Shown piece by piece: positions 1 to 8,592 of a DNA stretch of 60,854 nucleotides (position 1 is the stretch's first letter; each line of letters starts with the position of its first letter). The notes under the pieces were generated by a model. That model worked only from the letters and a program-made list of their open reading frames with translations, searched no databases and had not been told where the DNA came from. Source of the DNA: Flavobacterium gelidicaeli (GTDB lineage: Bacteria > Bacteroidota > Bacteroidia > Flavobacteriales > Flavobacteriaceae); assembly GCF_013294005.1 (NCBI RefSeq), contig NZ_JABSNK010000016.1, positions 1-60,854 of the forward strand, in the 5' to 3' direction. The position numbers and the translations under genes were made by a program.

Positions 1-62
1 AGTAGCGGCATCCTTTTATGGAATGCAATGGAATAAAAGATATAGCGAATAGCCCGACCTCA
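1..62 (+). repeat. Dispersed palindromic repeat, copy A (cut by window start)
   Basis: This copy begins inside the element: CGGCATCC at 6-13, then an imperfect hairpin (TTTTAT ... ATAAAA), then AAGATATAGCG and AGCCCGACC. It shares these blocks with copies at 15300-15368, 32861-32939 and 60775-60854. The GCCCTGAT end seen in the other copies would lie left of base 1. It lies beyond the 3' end of the minus-strand fasciclin gene. A further short inverted repeat (GTAAC/GTTAC, about 67-95) follows. Confidence 0.8.
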
Positions 63-142
63 CTGTAACGAGAGTGGAAGTGCGGTTACGCCCAGAGTAA
101 ATTAACTTAAGTGGTTACTAGCAACAATTAAAAATTAAGCAC

Positions 143-172
143 AAAAAAAGCCTTACAAAATTGCAAGGCTTT
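143..172 (-). terminator. Rho-independent terminator of the fasciclin gene
   Basis: Perfect 8-bp stem 147-154/165-172 (AAAGCCTT/AAGGCTTT) followed on the minus strand by a run of T (143-149). It sits about 20 bases past the stop of the fasciclin gene. Confidence 0.85.
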
Positions 173-191
173 AAATTTAAAATAATAATAA

Positions 192-1151
192 TTATGGTAA
201 TAAAACAGTATCAATAACGTGAACGATACCATTGCTACATTGAATATCTGGAATAACCATTTTTGCAGGAGTTGGGATTCCGTTACTTTTTACAGTGAAA
301 GTTCCGTTTAAGAAAGCACTGTATGTCAATGTTCCTCCACCAGCTGTTACAGCAGTAGTACTTGTTTGCTCAGATGTGAATTTACCTCCTACAATAGCGT
401 GGTTTAATAAAACAGCTTGTAAAGTAGCTTGTGGTGCATTTTTAACATCATCAAGAGTTGCAAATCCTGCTGCTTTAAAGGCAGCATCTGTAGGTGCATA
501 AATAGTGAAATTATTATCTGGATCAGCTAAAACTGATGCCAAACCTGAAGATATAACTGCTTGAACTAAAAAAGTAAGTTCTGGCGCTTTAAAAACTTTA
601 GCGTCTTTTAATAATATTGCTGACTCTACAATGTTAACCCCTGTAGCGATCATTACTTTGTCTATTGCATGAACGGTTCCATTGCTTGCGTTAACGTCAG
701 TCAAGATAATTTTGGAGCCATTGATGTATAAATCATTTCCTCTGCTAATGAAGCGTCTGTCAACACCTAAAGCTGATGTAGATGTACCTCCATTCATGAT
801 TTTACTTGCAAGTAAATCACCGTTAGAAACGTGGTATAATAAAGTGTTAGTCAAAAAGTCATTTTGCAAACCTCCTAAAGTTCCCGCGTCTACTAATCCC
901 AATCTTGCAAATGCATCATTTGTAGGTGCAAAAACAGTATAATGTCCTGATGGATCGTTAGGGTTACTATTGCTTAAAACGCCTACAACACCACCTTGAA
1001 CCGCAGCTCCTTCAAGTGTACTAAAATTTGGATTAGCAACTGCAATACCTGCAATACTTGGCGTTTCTTCTTTATAATCAGAATCACAAGAAACAATTGT
1101 TCCTATTAGTGTTAGTGCTAGTAGCGCACTTTTTATATTTATATTTTTCAT
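192..1151 (-). CDS. Lipoprotein with two fasciclin (FAS1) domains
   Basis: A 319-residue predicted lipoprotein: the hydrophobic signal ends in TIVSC, so Cys22 is the likely lipidated residue. Two FAS1 domains follow, at about 34-170 and 180-318. Each has the family's start box (YTVFAPTNDAFARL and FTIYAPTDAAFKAAG) and end box (GTVHAIDKVMI and GIVHVIDTVLLP). FAS1 domains usually mediate adhesion or protein-protein contact outside the cell; the partner cannot be read from sequence. The protein is probably anchored to the outer membrane. A terminator follows, and the gene is 19 bases downstream of the next minus-strand gene, so the two are probably co-transcribed. Start ATG at 1151 gives a complete signal peptide. 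Family assignment is firm; the biological role is open. Confidence 0.9.
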   Translation of the reverse strand: MKNINIKSALLALTLIGTIVSCDSDYKEETPSIAGIAVANPNFSTLEGAAVQGGVVGVLSNSNPNDPSGHYTVFAPTNDAFARLGLVDAGTLGGLQNDFLTNTLLYHVSNGDLLASKIMNGGTSTSALGVDRRFISRGNDLYINGSKIILTDVNASNGTVHAIDKVMIATGVNIVESAILLKDAKVFKAPELTFLVQAVISSGLASVLADPDNNFTIYAPTDAAFKAAGFATLDDVKNAPQATLQAVLLNHAIVGGKFTSEQTSTTAVTAGGGTLTYSAFLNGTFTVKSNGIPTPAKMVIPDIQCSNGIVHVIDTVLLP

Positions 1152-1170
1152 CTTGTTTGTTTTTTTGTAA

Positions 1171-2055
1171 TTAAAATTTGTAAACTAATCCACCGTAAAA
1201 ACCAGTCGATTTACCTATGTTTCTACCAGCTACTAATGTGCTTGCTCCTGCAGAAACTCCAATTTCTTTGTAAATAGGAGTGTATAAATCGATACCTATT
1301 TTAGTGTAATTAACTTTTGTGATTGGAAAATATCCTGCGAATCCTTCACCAAAGATGTCAACACCACCTGTAGATTTTTGGTTAGCAATGTAAACGTCAC
1401 CGTAAAATAATCTTGCAGCATAACCTACTTTAAGTTCGGTTGCATACGAGTTTGGTACGTCATTAGAGGCATAGTTTCCTGCTAATTGTGCTGAAGCAAA
1501 AATTCCAGAATCCATTCTGAACATTGCCATTCCTGTTGTACTAACAGTTGTACTTCTATTTCCAATAGCAATAATAGATTGAAAACCTTCTTCAACTTTA
1601 TAATTGCTAAGAGGTGTTTTTAATCCTAATGCACCAATAAGTCGTAATGATGAAGTGCCAAAATCAAAATTAAACGGACTGTATTTTACAAAAACCGATA
1701 CATCTTGAAAGCCTTTTCTTTCGTTTTCTAAACCTAAGTTTGTCAATACTTCTTCGGTAGCACTACCTTTAGCAGTTACGTATGGCAATACTAATACTAC
1801 ATCAACTTGGTCGGTAATACCGTAAGTTGCATAAATAGATGTGCTTGAAATTTTTGTTTCGTTAAAAACAGGAACCCCGTCTACTTTTTCTGGAATGAAA
1901 TATACTTCATCGTATTTTTCTGAACTATAAGAAATAGAAATATTTCCTTTACCTTTTCCTTGCATAAATCCACTAATAGGACTTTGAGAATGAGCTGTGT
2001 TAATATATCCAAATGTTGTTACAGCCAAAATGAATAGTAATTGCTTTTTAATCAT
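1171..2055 (-). CDS. Predicted outer-membrane beta-barrel protein
   Basis: A 294-residue protein with a cleavable signal peptide (about residues 1-23, ending AHSQ) and then alternating polar/hydrophobic stretches with aromatic ends, finishing in GGLVYKF. That terminal Phe is typical of outer-membrane barrels. It resembles the transporter-like barrel proteins common in Bacteroidota, but I cannot name a substrate. It lies 19 bases upstream of the fasciclin lipoprotein on the same strand, so the two probably form a small envelope operon. The long upstream spacer (2056-2445) has repeated CAATTG-containing motifs that could serve its promoter. The barrel call rests on general features only. Confidence 0.65.
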   Translation of the reverse strand: MIKKQLLFILAVTTFGYINTAHSQSPISGFMQGKGKGNISISYSSEKYDEVYFIPEKVDGVPVFNETKISSTSIYATYGITDQVDVVLVLPYVTAKGSATEEVLTNLGLENERKGFQDVSVFVKYSPFNFDFGTSSLRLIGALGLKTPLSNYKVEEGFQSIIAIGNRSTTVSTTGMAMFRMDSGIFASAQLAGNYASNDVPNSYATELKVGYAARLFYGDVYIANQKSTGGVDIFGEGFAGYFPITKVNYTKIGIDLYTPIYKEIGVSAGASTLVAGRNIGKSTGFYGGLVYKF

Positions 2056-2373
2056 AATATTATATTGTTAGTTTACTGTTGCGGTTATTTACGTAAGAAG
2101 GTTGGTTGTGGTTTTATAAAAACATAAAATAATTATAAAAAAAGTTTAAAAACAATTGAAACTAATTGATTTTCAATTGTTTGTTAGTAAAAAAAAAGAG
2201 ATAAAAATTAATTTCAATTGTTTTTTTAAGATCATTAAACAGTCAAATACATTTAAAGTCAATTATTTAATTCCGTTAATACTTTTTTTTTGATTTCAAT
2301 TGATTACAAACAAATAACTATAATTGAATTGTAATGCTGTTTTAAGATTTAGGATTCCTAGTTGTAATTTTTT

Positions 2374-2400
2374 TTGTGTTTCTAAAAAAGCATATCTTTA
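2374..2400 (+). promoter_or_regulatory. Candidate promoter of the APC permease
   Basis: TTG at 2374-2376 and TATCTTTA at 2393-2400 resemble the Bacteroidota -33/-7 pair (TTG, TAnnTTTG), with the last base off consensus and a 16-base spacer. Transcription would start inside or just before the ACCAA tract. Confidence 0.45.
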
Positions 2401-2439
2401 ACCAAACCAAACCAAACCAAACCAAACCAAACCAAACCA
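2400..2439 (+). repeat. Pentanucleotide tandem repeat (ACCAA)n in the permease leader
   Basis: Seven full ACCAA units plus a partial eighth run from about 2401 to 2438, between the candidate -7 box and the ATG at 2446. It makes up most of the 5' untranslated region. Because it is non-coding, copy-number change would alter leader length rather than reading frame. Confidence 0.95.
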
Positions 2440-2445
2440 CATTTT

Positions 2446-3852
2446 ATGGAAGACAATAACGAAGACGATTTTAAAAGAGAACTAGGATTACTAGACGGAA
2501 CGATGCTTGTTGTGGGATCGATGATAGGTTCTGGAATATTTATAGTAAGTTCAGATATGGTACGACAGTTAGGGTCTGCTGGATGGCTCATTGCTATGTG
2601 GGTACTTACAGGTACTATTACTGTGATCGCCGCTGTGAGTTATGGCGAGCTAAGTGCGTTGTTTCCTAAAGCAGGCGGTCAGTATGTTTATATTAAAGAA
2701 GCTTACGGTAAATTAATAGGTTTCCTATACGGTTGGAGTTTTTTTGCAGTAATACAAACCGGAACGATTGCTGCTGTAGGTGTTGCTTTTTCGAAGTTTA
2801 CGGCTTATATTTTTCCTTCTTTTAGTGATAAGAATATCTTGTATGAAATAAGCGGTTTTCAACTTAACGCTGCCCAAATTGTATCCATTGTTACTATTGT
2901 TTTGCTGAGTTACTTGAATAGTCGCGGTGTTAAAAATTCTAAGATTTTACAAACAGTATTAACGGTAATTAAAATTTTGTCTTTAGCTGGATTGATCCTT
3001 TTTGGATTTTTTGCTGCTAAAGCTGAGGTCTGGGATGCTAACTGGGCTAATGCTTGGACATCGCAATCACTGGATGTCGCAACCGGCTCGTGGTTGCCTA
3101 TTAGTGGGACAGCTTTGATCTCAGGAATTTCAGCAGCATTAGTTGGGGCTATGTTCTCGAGTGTGGCTTGGGAAGGCGTCACTTTTATTGCTGCCGAGAT
3201 TAAAAATCCAAAAAGAAATGTAGGACTGAGTTTGTTTCTAGGGACTTTGATTGTAAGTGTGATTTACATTCTAGCTAATTTAATGTATCTAGCAGTTGTA
3301 CCTTTACAAGAAATTGCTACGGCAGAGTCTGATAGGGTAGCTGTAGTAGCATCACAATATATTTTTGGACCTATTGGAACCTTAATTATTGCAGTAATGA
3401 TTATGATCTCAACTTTTGCTTGCAATAACGGACTCATTATGGCTGGTGCGCGTGTGTATTACACTATGGCTCAAGATGGTGTTTTCTTTAAAAAAGCAGC
3501 CCAATTAAACGAGGCAAAAGTTCCTGCTTGGTCAATATGGGCACAGTGTTCATGGGCTTCGGCTTTGTGCTTGACTGGTAAATACGGAGATTTACTAGAC
3601 TTTGTAGTAATTATTGTATTGATATTTTATATCCTAACAATTTACGGGATATTTATATTACGTAAAAAAATGCCAGATGCTGAGCGTACTTATAAAGCCT
3701 TTGGGTACCCTTTTCTTCCTGCTTTATATATTATTATAGCTTCTGCAATTTGTGTTGCTTTGCTGTATACTAAAACAAGTACTTGTGGTTGGGGAGTATT
3801 GATTATGCTAATTGGGATTCCGGTATATTATTTGACAAAAGCTAAAAAGTAA
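2446..3852 (+). CDS. APC-family amino-acid permease
   Basis: A 468-residue polytopic membrane protein with about 12 hydrophobic segments. The first, with GSMIGSGIFIV at about 24-34, is the substrate-binding glycine-rich signature of the APC (amino acid-polyamine-organocation) superfamily. The middle holds the expected SVAWEGVTFIAAEIKNPKRN loop. Length is usual for the family. It should import or exchange amino acids across the inner membrane; the specific amino acid cannot be told, though LAT-like exchangers are the nearest in feel. ATG at 2446 is placed just after the ACCAA tract, with no Shine-Dalgarno sequence. The gene stands alone and ends at a bidirectional terminator shared with GAPDH. 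Confidence 0.9.
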   Translation: MEDNNEDDFKRELGLLDGTMLVVGSMIGSGIFIVSSDMVRQLGSAGWLIAMWVLTGTITVIAAVSYGELSALFPKAGGQYVYIKEAYGKLIGFLYGWSFFAVIQTGTIAAVGVAFSKFTAYIFPSFSDKNILYEISGFQLNAAQIVSIVTIVLLSYLNSRGVKNSKILQTVLTVIKILSLAGLILFGFFAAKAEVWDANWANAWTSQSLDVATGSWLPISGTALISGISAALVGAMFSSVAWEGVTFIAAEIKNPKRNVGLSLFLGTLIVSVIYILANLMYLAVVPLQEIATAESDRVAVVASQYIFGPIGTLIIAVMIMISTFACNNGLIMAGARVYYTMAQDGVFFKKAAQLNEAKVPAWSIWAQCSWASALCLTGKYGDLLDFVVIIVLIFYILTIYGIFILRKKMPDAERTYKAFGYPFLPALYIIIASAICVALLYTKTSTCGWGVLIMLIGIPVYYLTKAKK

Positions 3853-3946
3853 TTCAGTTCTTGAAAGAGTAAAGAGAATTGAATAAAAGGAATGATATGA
3901 GAGGATAGCGTAAAGCTTGATGATCTGATTTCGTTTTCATTAAAAT

Positions 3947-3983
3947 AAAAAATCCGTTTCGTGTATTACGAAACGGATTTTTT
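3947..3983. terminator. Bidirectional terminator between permease and GAPDH
   Basis: Perfect 15-bp stem 3947-3961/3969-3983 with a 7-base loop; A-run on the left and T-run on the right, so it can serve both converging genes. Confidence 0.9.
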
Positions 3984-4083
3984 ATGAGATACAGGCTGGA
4001 GGTTATAAACTTTAATCTAAAACTTGAACTAAAAACTAAAAACTAAAAATAATTGTAACCAATTCCAACCTGTAAGCGGTAGG

Positions 4084-5532
4084 CTAGTAGTAAGTAAAAC
4101 GTCTTACTTTAGCGATATATTTTGCCAAGCGTATTACTTGGTGACTGTAACCATATTCATTATCGTACCAGATGTACAATACTATGTTTTTTCCGTCATT
4201 AGAAACAATTGTAGCGTTGCTATCGTAGATAGATGGTGCTGATGTTCCTACAATGTCAGATGAAACTAATTCATTATTGGTAGAATATTTAATTTGCTCT
4301 ACAAGCTCTCCTTCAAGAGCATATTTCTTCATGATAGCGTTGATTTCTTCCACTGAAGTTTCTTTAGATACCTCAAGATTTAAAACCACTAATGAACCGT
4401 TAGGTACAGGAACACGAATTGCGTTTGAAGTTAGTTTTCCTGATAATGAAGGTAAGGCTTTTGCAACAGCAGTACCCGCTCCAGTTTCTGTAATAACCAT
4501 ATTCAAAGCTGCAGCTCTACCACGACGGTATTTTTTGTGCATGTTATCAACCAAGTTTTGGTCGTTAGTATATGAATGAATCGTTTCAAGATGGCCTTTT
4601 ACTACTCCTAAAGTGTCTTCAACAGCTTTAAGGATAGGAGTAATTGCATTTGTAGTACATGAAGCTGCCGAGAAAATATTGATTTCGTCAGGATTGTACT
4701 CATTTTGGTTAACACCATGTACAATATTAGGAACTCCTTTTCCTGGTGCAGTCAACAATACTTTATGCGCACCTTTTGAAACTAAGTGTCTGCTTAACGC
4801 TTCTTCTGTAGTAAAAGCACCTGTATTATCAATAATTAAGGCATGATCAATATCAAAAGCGGTATAATCAATTTCTTCAGGAGCATTAGCTGTGATGATA
4901 TGTACAGTTGTTCCGTTGATAATCAAAGCATTGTTTTCTGGGTCAGCTACAACCGAACCTTGAAAATCACCGTGAATTGAATCATAGCGCAATAATGAAG
5001 CTCTTTTTTCAAGACTTGCTGCATCATTTTTGTCTCTGGTTACAATAGCTCTCAATCGCAGTTGATTTCCTTTTCCAGTTTTAGACATTAATTCTCTAGC
5101 TAATAAACGACCAATTCTTCCAAAACCATAAAGAACAACATCTTTAGGTTGGATTTCCTCTGATGTTTTAGCGTCTTTTAATTTGTCTAAAACAAAATGT
5201 CTTGCGTCTGGATATTTTTCATCTTCTAAAAGATACTCGTAAGTTAGTTTACCAATATCTAATTTTGATGGTGGTAAGTCTAATTCTAAAACGACTCTAG
5301 CAATTTCTACCGAATCAAAAATAGTAATGGGCTTGCCTACAAATTCACCAGCATATTGATGTAAGTTGATAATGTCACTTACGTTTTTGTCTAATAATTG
5401 GTTCTTGAACAAAACCATCTCGATGGATTTGTCATACCATAAATCACTTATGATTTTGATTAATTCGACTCCAGCGCGACGTCTGTCGACTTGAAAGGAA
5501 ACTTCTTTTTGGTACAGAGCTGTGTTTTTCAT
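4084..5532 (-). CDS. Glyceraldehyde-3-phosphate dehydrogenase, long form
   Basis: A 482-residue enzyme, about 140 residues longer than typical GAPDH (330-340). The extra part is an N-terminal helical segment of about 125 residues. After it come the Rossmann motif VLYGFGRIGRLLARELM and the catalytic motif SAASCTTNAITP (Cys292). The near-terminal WYDNEYGYSHQVIRLAKYI is the usual GAPDH ending. It should convert glyceraldehyde 3-phosphate and phosphate to 1,3-bisphosphoglycerate with NAD(P), in the cytoplasm. This long form occurs in Bacteroidota; whether it works in glycolysis or gluconeogenesis is not visible. The gene is monocistronic, with a -7 box (TATTTTTG, minus strand) at 5580-5587 and a strong terminator downstream. 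Confidence 0.95.
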   Translation of the reverse strand: MKNTALYQKEVSFQVDRRRAGVELIKIISDLWYDKSIEMVLFKNQLLDKNVSDIINLHQYAGEFVGKPITIFDSVEIARVVLELDLPPSKLDIGKLTYEYLLEDEKYPDARHFVLDKLKDAKTSEEIQPKDVVLYGFGRIGRLLARELMSKTGKGNQLRLRAIVTRDKNDAASLEKRASLLRYDSIHGDFQGSVVADPENNALIINGTTVHIITANAPEEIDYTAFDIDHALIIDNTGAFTTEEALSRHLVSKGAHKVLLTAPGKGVPNIVHGVNQNEYNPDEINIFSAASCTTNAITPILKAVEDTLGVVKGHLETIHSYTNDQNLVDNMHKKYRRGRAAALNMVITETGAGTAVAKALPSLSGKLTSNAIRVPVPNGSLVVLNLEVSKETSVEEINAIMKKYALEGELVEQIKYSTNNELVSSDIVGTSAPSIYDSNATIVSNDGKNIVLYIWYDNEYGYSHQVIRLAKYIAKVRRFTYY

Positions 5533-5579
5533 GAATGAAAATTTGTAAAAATTGAGTAGTTATTTTTTTAAATTTGGTG

Positions 5580-5587
5580 CAAAAATA
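5580..5587 (-). promoter_or_regulatory. Candidate -7 box of the GAPDH gene
   Basis: Minus strand reads TATTTTTG, matching TAnnTTTG, 47 bases before the ATG. No well-spaced TTG (-33) is evident. Confidence 0.5.
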
Positions 5588-5633
5588 CCTATTTCAATCG
5601 ATTTCGTAACTTATTTTTTGATTTTTTTCAAAT

Positions 5634-5668
5634 AAAAAAAGTCAGCTCGATTTTTCAAACTGACTTTT
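5634..5668 (-). terminator. Terminator of the HtrA protease gene
   Basis: Stem AAAAGTCAG/CTGACTTTT (5637-5645/5660-5668) with a minus-strand T-run at 5634-5640, 20 bases after the stop. Confidence 0.8.
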
Positions 5669-5687
5669 ATTTTAAAATTAGAAAGTC

Positions 5688-7088
5688 TTAGATGATAATT
5701 CGAATAACTTCTCCGTTTTTATTTATCATTTCAAGACGCATACTTTGATTCTCTTCTTTATCATTTAAAAGTTTAGAAACCGTTTCAATGTCTTTTGCTT
5801 TTACATTATCAATACTCAAAATGATATTACCACGCAATTCCTTATCGTATTGCATTAGGTTTTCATTAGTAATCGATCTTATTTTTACGCCATAATCAAT
5901 TCTGAATTTCTTTTTATCTGCAGCATCAATGTTTTCTAACTCGATTCCTTTAAACTCTGTGGTAAAGAATTCGTTTTTACTTAAAACTACAGGTACGGTT
6001 TTGGTTTCTCCGTTTCTAGTAATCATTACCTGAACTTTGTCACTAGGTCTTTTAGTATTGATATACCCTGATAGATCAGCAAAAGTTGATACATTTTGGT
6101 TGTCAAGTTTGATGATGATATCTCCTTTTTTAAGTCCTGATTTCTCGGCGCCTGAGTTTTTAGTGACTTTGTTAATATAAAAACCTTCTGTTTGCGTCAC
6201 GCCTAATTCCTTTGATGCCATCGCATTCAATTCACCACCTTCAACACCTAGTATTCCGCGTTGCACATTACCATACTCCATAATATCCTCAATTATTTTT
6301 CGAGCAATATTTGAGGGTACTGCAAACGAATAGCCTACATAAGAACCAGTCGTTGATGAAATCATCGTATTGATTCCTATTAAATCACCTCTGGTGTTGA
6401 CCAAGGCACCTCCACTATTTCCTGGATTAACGGCTGCATCTGTTTGAATAAAGGATTGAATTCCGTTAGTTCCTAAATTTCTGGCTTTCGCCGAAACAAT
6501 ACCAGCAGTAACCGTTGAGGTCAAGTTGTACGGGTTACCTACAGCAAGAACCCATTCGCCTACTTTAACTGAATCCGAGTTCCCAAAAGTAGTGTAAGGT
6601 AATTTTTCATCAGCATCAATTTTTAATAAAGCAATGTCCATTTTAGAGTCGGTTCCTATTAATTTTGCCTTGTATGATTTTTTATTATTCAAGGTGATTT
6701 CAATTTCCGAAGCATCTTTTATTACATGATTATTCGTAACAATATAACCATCTGCTGATATAATCACACCAGATCCTGTTCCTACTTGCTCTTGTGATTG
6801 TCCACCTTTGTACCCGTAAAAATATTCTAACATGGGGTTAGAAACAGTTTTATAGGACACGTTTTTTACGTGAACCACTGTATGTACAGTGTTTTCTGCT
6901 GCTACAGTAAAATCTAAAATATCTGAGGATAATCCTACTTTTCGTTCATATGATTCATTTGCCACAGTGGTAATTGGACTGTTGTGAGTCGAAAAATAAC
7001 CATTATTATCGAATAATAATTTATAAGCCCCTAGCGTGGTGGCTCCACTTAATAGCGATACCAAAAATAGCTTTGAAAATTGTTTCAT
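5688..7088 (-). CDS. HtrA/DegP-family periplasmic serine protease
   Basis: A 466-residue trypsin-like protease with an N-terminal signal anchor (about 1-25). The catalytic triad is complete: His121 in TNNHVIKDA, Asp151 in DIALLKID and Ser225 in NPGNSGGALV. Two PDZ regions follow, at about 285-375 and 385-466; the first has the GLKKGDIIIKLD element. HtrA proteases degrade or refold damaged envelope proteins in the periplasm and are usually stress-induced. The gene is divergent from dapF with about 135 bases between, and no clear -7 box is seen on its side. It ends at its own terminator. Which member (DegP, DegQ or DegS type) cannot be settled; two PDZ domains favour DegP/DegQ. Confidence 0.93.
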   Translation of the reverse strand: MKQFSKLFLVSLLSGATTLGAYKLLFDNNGYFSTHNSPITTVANESYERKVGLSSDILDFTVAAENTVHTVVHVKNVSYKTVSNPMLEYFYGYKGGQSQEQVGTGSGVIISADGYIVTNNHVIKDASEIEITLNNKKSYKAKLIGTDSKMDIALLKIDADEKLPYTTFGNSDSVKVGEWVLAVGNPYNLTSTVTAGIVSAKARNLGTNGIQSFIQTDAAVNPGNSGGALVNTRGDLIGINTMISSTTGSYVGYSFAVPSNIARKIIEDIMEYGNVQRGILGVEGGELNAMASKELGVTQTEGFYINKVTKNSGAEKSGLKKGDIIIKLDNQNVSTFADLSGYINTKRPSDKVQVMITRNGETKTVPVVLSKNEFFTTEFKGIELENIDAADKKKFRIDYGVKIRSITNENLMQYDKELRGNIILSIDNVKAKDIETVSKLLNDKEENQSMRLEMINKNGEVIRIII

Positions 7089-7196
7089 AATAAAGTTCGT
7101 TTTTACGTTATTTGTAGGGTAAATTTAACGCTAAATTCAATTGTTAAAATACAGTTTAACGCTCTTTAACAGTGATTAACATTTCATTAATATTCG

Positions 7197-7204
7197 TACT
7201 TTTG
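7197..7204 (+). promoter_or_regulatory. -7 box of the dapF operon
   Basis: TACTTTTG matches TAnnTTTG exactly, 20 bases before the ATG of dapF, giving a short leader. Upstream, TTTAAC repeats occur at about 7150-7170, but a -33 TTG is not clear. Confidence 0.65.
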
Positions 7205-7224
7205 TACCATACAACACATAAATA

Positions 7225-8007
7225 ATGCAAATAAAATTTTATAAATACCAAGGCACCGGAAACGATTTTGTAATGATTGATAATCGTTTAGAAACTTTTC
7301 CTAAAAAAAACATTCAACTTATCGCGCATTTATGCGACAGGCGTTTTGGAATAGGTGGCGACGGACTTATTTTATTAGAAAACGATCCTGAGACTAATTT
7401 TAAGATGGTTTATTACAACTCAGATGGTAATCAAAGTACCATGTGTGGTAACGGAGGAAGGTGTTTAGTGGCTTTCGCCAAAAAGCTTCAGGTGATCGAT
7501 AACAATGCTACTTTTAATGCTATTGATGGGTTGCATCACGCTTCGGTGGCTGAAAACGGAATAGTTTCTTTACAAATGATAGATGTAGATACTATTATAG
7601 ACAAAAGCGAGTATTCATTTTTGAATACGGGTTCACCACATCACGTACAATTAGTTGACGACTTGGTTCATTATAATGTAAAAGATAATGGAGCTGCCAT
7701 ACGTTATGGTGATTTATATGGGAAAGAAGGTAGCAATATCAATTTTGTAAAAAAAATTAATGCCAATACATTTGCCTTACGTACTTATGAAAGAGGTGTA
7801 GAAGACGAAACTTTAGCATGCGGAACGGGAGCAACAGCTGTAGCAATAGCAATGCATGCAAATGGACAAACAAATGCAACAGCAATAAATATAAATGTTG
7901 AAGGCGGAAAACTAGCTGTTTCTTTTGATAAAAAAGGGAATCAATTTATAAATGTATTCTTGATAGGACCAGCTGAATTTGTTTTTGAAGGTACTATTGA
8001 AGTATAG
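7225..8007 (+). CDS. dapF: Diaminopimelate epimerase
   Basis: A 260-residue cytoplasmic enzyme that interconverts LL- and meso-2,6-diaminopimelate, supplying lysine and the peptidoglycan cross-link residue. Both catalytic cysteines are present: Cys74 in STMCGNGGRC and Cys199 in ETLACGTGATA. The N-terminal KYQGTGNDFVMID is the family signature. Length is slightly below the E. coli enzyme (274). It is the first gene after a good -7 box and is followed at 41, 10 and 2 bases by GNAT, mltG and DUF2279 genes. This looks like one operon, most of it related to the cell wall. Confidence 0.97.
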   Translation: MQIKFYKYQGTGNDFVMIDNRLETFPKKNIQLIAHLCDRRFGIGGDGLILLENDPETNFKMVYYNSDGNQSTMCGNGGRCLVAFAKKLQVIDNNATFNAIDGLHHASVAENGIVSLQMIDVDTIIDKSEYSFLNTGSPHHVQLVDDLVHYNVKDNGAAIRYGDLYGKEGSNINFVKKINANTFALRTYERGVEDETLACGTGATAVAIAMHANGQTNATAININVEGGKLAVSFDKKGNQFINVFLIGPAEFVFEGTIEV

Positions 8008-8048
8008 TTTAAAATTGCATCTCTAATTTCTTAAATCTATTTTTAATT

Positions 8049-8582
8049 ATGATAACCCTTAAAGGAGATACTATATATATTCGAGCACTTGAACCTAATG
8101 ATTTAGAGTTTATCTATGCTATAGAAAATGATCAAACTATTTGGGATATAAGCAATACGCAAACTCCTTACAGCCGTTTTTTAGTAAAGCAATATTTAGA
8201 AAATGCACATCAAGATATTTATGAAGCCAAACAATTGCGTTTAGCAATTTGTCAAGATAAAGACTTTCCAGCCTTAGGATTAATTGATTTATTTGATTTT
8301 GATCCAAAAAATAACAGAGCAGGTGTGGGGATTGTCATCCAGAAAAATGATAAAAGAAATCAACGCATAGGTTCTGAGGCACTTGGCTTATTAATTGAGT
8401 ATTCTTTTTACCATTTGAACCTAAACCAACTTTATGCAAATATTGATACCGAAAATGAAGCAAGTATTGCTCTTTTTACTAAATTTGGTTTTCAATGCAT
8501 CGGAATAAAAAAACAATGGAACCTAGTTCACGGAGTCTACAAAGATGAAGGAATGTACCAGTTAATTAATCAACAATTTTAA
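8049..8582 (+). CDS. GNAT-family N-acetyltransferase (RimJ/RimL-like)
   Basis: A 177-residue GNAT protein. The opening ITLKGDTIYIRALEPNDLEF, the middle GVGIVIQKNDKRNQRIGSEAL (a variant of the acetyl-CoA loop) and the later ENEASIALFTKFGFQCIG are typical of the RimJ/RimL and SpeG-like branch. It should move an acetyl group from acetyl-CoA to an amine, in the cytoplasm. The substrate is unknown: protein N-terminus, polyamine or amino sugar are all possible. It sits between dapF and mltG with short gaps, so co-transcription is likely. Confidence 0.85.
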   Translation: MITLKGDTIYIRALEPNDLEFIYAIENDQTIWDISNTQTPYSRFLVKQYLENAHQDIYEAKQLRLAICQDKDFPALGLIDLFDFDPKNNRAGVGIVIQKNDKRNQRIGSEALGLLIEYSFYHLNLNQLYANIDTENEASIALFTKFGFQCIGIKKQWNLVHGVYKDEGMYQLINQQF

Positions 8583-8592
8583 ATTTTAAACT

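Larger units (their letters stand above)
2056..2445. other. 390-bp intergenic region with repeated TTTCAATTG motifs
   Basis: Very AT-rich spacer between divergent genes. AACAATTGAAA (2151-2161) and TTTCAATTGTT (2171-2181) form a perfect 11-bp inverted repeat with a 9-base gap. TTTCAATTG recurs at 2212-2220 and 2294-2302, and AATTGAATTG lies near 2322-2331. The right edge carries the permease promoter and the ACCAA tract. No ORF of note is present. Confidence 0.6.

Noticed and set aside
63..120. Small RNA with GTAAC/GTTAC hairpin next to copy A
   Set aside because: It may simply be the tail of the repeat; there is no promoter or terminator of its own that I can support.
2382..2591. Minus-strand ORF with a repeated WFGLV pattern
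   Set aside because: It is only the reverse reading of the ACCAA tract and the start of the permease gene; no independent support.
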